A stretch of DNA of 7,098 bases from an uncultured Corynebacterium sp. (GTDB lineage Bacteria; Actinomycetota; Actinomycetes; Mycobacteriales; Mycobacteriaceae): the NCBI RefSeq assembly GCF_937999985.1, contig NZ_CALLDG010000090.1, positions 1 to 7,098 on the forward strand. Reading direction: 5' to 3'. This document shows positions 5,858-7,098 of this stretch, one piece after another. Below the pieces are notes generated by a model, which worked only from the letters and a program-made list of their open reading frames with translations, searched no databases and was not told the DNA's origin. Both the position numbers and the translations under genes were made by a program. Position 1 is the first letter of the stretch; each line of letters opens with the position of its first letter.

Positions 5858-6919
5858 CTACTTCTTCGCCACAACGGCGCGGGCGGCAGCGTTAACCAGG
5901 AAGGTCAACAGGAACAGGACGAGGCCGGCGGAAATGTAGGCACCCGCCTTCAGCTCGTCGTTGAACTCCGGCGCGGCCGCGGCGATGGCGGTTGCGAAGG
6001 TCGTACCACCGTCCATTAGGGAGCCACGGAAATCCGGAGCACTAGCGATGACCATGTACAGCGCCATGGTCTCGCCCAGCGCGCGCCCCAGACCCAGCAT
6101 TGCACCGGAGATGTAGCCGGACAGACCGAAGGGCAGCACGGTCATGCGGACGACTTCCCAGCGGGTTGCACCCAGTGCCAGCGCGGCCTCGACGTGCCCC
6201 TTCGGGGTCTGCACGAAGACCTCACGGGTGGTAGCGGCGATAACCGGCAGAATCATGATTGCCAGGACGATACCACCGGTGAAGATGTTTCGAGAGGTGG
6301 AGAACGGCGGGGAGCTACCCTGCTGGTGGTTGAACAGGAAGAAGCCACCGGCCCAGCCAGACAGCCACTCGAAGAAGTCACCGAGTGCCGGGCCGAGGAC
6401 GTAAGCGCCCCAGATACCGAACACGATGGAGGGCACGGCGGCCAGCAGGTCGATCATGAAGCCCAGGGGCTTGATGAACTGCTTCGGGCAGTAGTTGGAC
6501 AGGAAGATCGCAATGCCCAGTGCAACCGGCATGGCCAGCAGGAGGGCGACGATCGAAACCAGGACGGTGGTGAAGAACAGGTTCGGGATACCGAACTGCA
6601 TCCATCCGCCGTCATTGTTGGTGTAGTCGGTGTTCCAGCGCTCACCGTAGGTGAAGAAGCTGAAAATTCCGTCGCGCAGGCGGCTCAGTGCGGGGACTGC
6701 CTGCATGATCAGGAACAGGCCGATCAGACCGATGATCACGGTGATCAGGATTGAGGAGGTCTTTGCCAGCGTTTCGAAAACAACATCGCCAGGGCGCTTA
6801 ACGCTGCCACCGCCGGAGCGTTGGCTATTCTGCGCCAACTGGTGATCCTGCTTCGGCTGAGGGGCGTCGCCCTCTGCCTTTGCGGACTTGGCGACCTCAA
6901 CCTTATTGGCGTTTGCCAT
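5858..6919 (-). CDS. pstC: Phosphate ABC transporter permease PstC
   Basis: Inner-membrane partner of PstA in the phosphate channel. The product is 353 residues, a little longer than the roughly 300-320 of many PstC proteins. The extra length is mainly a hydrophilic Lys/Gln/Ser/Gly-rich N-terminal region of about 50 residues before the first membrane segment (about 53-75). Further hydrophobic segments lie near 113-140, 152-177, 213-230, 268-290 and 326-348. The EAA loop is EAALALGATRWEVVRMTVLP (244-263), followed by GRALGETMA (278-286), the motif shared with other PstC proteins. A hydrophilic insert rich in Gly, Phe and Ser (about 186-211) lies between membrane segments. ATG 6919 has AAGGA 6-7 nt upstream. 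The gene is second in the operon after pstS. Confidence 0.96.
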   Translation of the reverse strand: MANANKVEVAKSAKAEGDAPQPKQDHQLAQNSQRSGGGSVKRPGDVVFETLAKTSSILITVIIGLIGLFLIMQAVPALSRLRDGIFSFFTYGERWNTDYTNNDGGWMQFGIPNLFFTTVLVSIVALLLAMPVALGIAIFLSNYCPKQFIKPLGFMIDLLAAVPSIVFGIWGAYVLGPALGDFFEWLSGWAGGFFLFNHQQGSSPPFSTSRNIFTGGIVLAIMILPVIAATTREVFVQTPKGHVEAALALGATRWEVVRMTVLPFGLSGYISGAMLGLGRALGETMALYMVIASAPDFRGSLMDGGTTFATAIAAAAPEFNDELKAGAYISAGLVLFLLTFLVNAAARAVVAKK

Positions 6920-6942
6920 GAGGGATCCTTAAAAGGTCGTTA

Positions 6943-6965
6943 TTCAATACCAAAATAAAATTGAA
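6943..6965. repeat. AT-rich inverted repeat in the pstC leader
   Basis: TTCAAT (6943-6948) and ATTGAA (6960-6965) are perfect inverted arms around an 11-nt AT-rich spacer, 23-46 nt upstream of the pstC start. It could be an operator, a weak hairpin in the pstC leader or part of an internal promoter. No confident -35/-10 pair is seen. Confidence 0.35.
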
Positions 6966-6991
6966 AAGTGTTTCGCGTCACTGTAGTTGCC

Positions 6992-7051
6992 GTATTCAGA
7001 CCGCAACCCCCGATCGAAGAACGAGCGGGGGTTACGTCACTGTCTGAATGC
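6992..7051 (-). terminator. Composite hairpin between pstS and pstC (attenuator or mRNA-stability element)
   Basis: Two nested stems. The inner stem pairs GCAACCCCCG (7003-7012) with CGGGGGTTAC (7026-7035); nine pairs are standard and one is a G-U wobble in the minus-strand RNA, with a 13-nt loop. The outer stem pairs ATTCAGAC (6994-7001) with GTCTGAAT (7042-7049) perfectly, with an asymmetric 1/6-nt internal loop between the stems. It begins 11 nt after the pstS stop. No T-run follows directly on the minus strand, so it is more likely a partial terminator or a 3'-end protecting structure than a full stop. Confidence 0.65.
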
Positions 7052-7061
7052 CAGCGTTTAA

Positions 7062-7098
7062 CTACTTCAGAGCGTCGACAGACTCTTCCAGCTTAGAC
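7062..7098 (-). CDS. pstS: Phosphate-binding protein PstS, C-terminal end only (partial)
   Basis: Only the last 11 codons and the TAG stop (7062-7064) are inside the window; they read SKLEESVDALK. This short peptide cannot identify a family. The call rests on position: it is upstream of pstC on the same strand, where pstS, the secreted phosphate-binding lipoprotein, sits in actinobacterial pst operons. A long hairpin follows directly, as often happens after a highly expressed first gene. Confidence 0.65.
   Translation of the reverse strand, partial: SKLEESVDALK

Noticed and set aside
4853..6019. Long plus-strand open frame opposite pstA
   Set aside because: The translation is Gln/His/Asp-rich and low in motifs; it mirrors codon bias of pstA and pstC on the other strand.
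6976..7043. Direct repeat CGTCACTGT at 6976-6984 and 7035-7043
   Set aside because: Only 9 bp, two copies; considered as a possible operator pair, but the second copy falls in the internal loop of the pstS-pstC hairpin and nothing else supports it.
1..7098. Mobile elements, CRISPR arrays, tRNA/rRNA genes, defence or toxin systems
   Set aside because: I looked for long terminal inverted repeats, transposase or integrase motifs, spaced repeats and tRNA-like folds and found none; the genes are continuous housekeeping and phosphate-uptake functions.

Overview
The window looks like a chromosomal segment from a GC-rich actinobacterium, most likely Corynebacterium. The evidence is an actinobacterial-type PhoU that resembles mycobacterial PhoY, a divergent CoA-transferase/tRNA-dihydrouridine synthase pair beside a phosphate uptake locus, leaderless-style starts, and a GlxR-like (TGTGA-N2-TA-N2-TC) motif. 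From memory, Corynebacterium glutamicum has a similar order (CoA transferase, dus, phoU, pst genes), but I could not check this. The species cannot be fixed by reading alone.

Layout from left to right: (1) the 5' two thirds of a minus-strand succinyl-CoA:acetate CoA-transferase/acetyl-CoA hydrolase gene, cut by the window edge (1-1030); (2) a divergent intergenic region of about 170 bp with a GlxR-like box and a TTGTT/AACAA inverted-repeat cluster; (3) a plus-strand DusB-family tRNA-dihydrouridine synthase (1199-2452); (4) a short spacer with hairpin arms and two TATAG-T-run repeats 60 bp apart, the second of which serves as a probable -10 for a leaderless phoU; (5) plus-strand phoU (2540-3280); (6) a convergent 58-bp gap holding four tandem copies of a 10-bp unit; (7) a minus-strand gluconokinase-like P-loop kinase (3339-3890); (8) an 11-bp perfect hairpin that closes the pst operon; (9) minus-strand pstB, pstA and pstC, with the last codons of pstS at the right edge. 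In transcription order the operon reads pstS-pstC-pstA-pstB.

The pst genes encode the high-affinity phosphate ABC importer: PstS captures phosphate outside the membrane, PstC and PstA form the channel, and PstB hydrolyses ATP. PhoU normally signals from this transporter to a PhoR-type two-component system. Here phoU lies on the opposite strand, converging on the pst genes, with a promoter of its own. A composite hairpin of about 60 nt sits between pstS and pstC and is a good candidate for setting a high PstS:PstCAB ratio.

I see no phage, insertion sequence, CRISPR array, tRNA or rRNA, and no convincing undescribed system. Every protein belongs to a recognisable family. The points most worth a second look are regulatory or structural: the pstS-pstC hairpin, the leaderless phoU start with its repeat, the 10-bp tandem array, the divergent promoter region, and the unusual gluconokinase-like gene between phoU and pst. 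No stretch over 300 bases lacks a gene.
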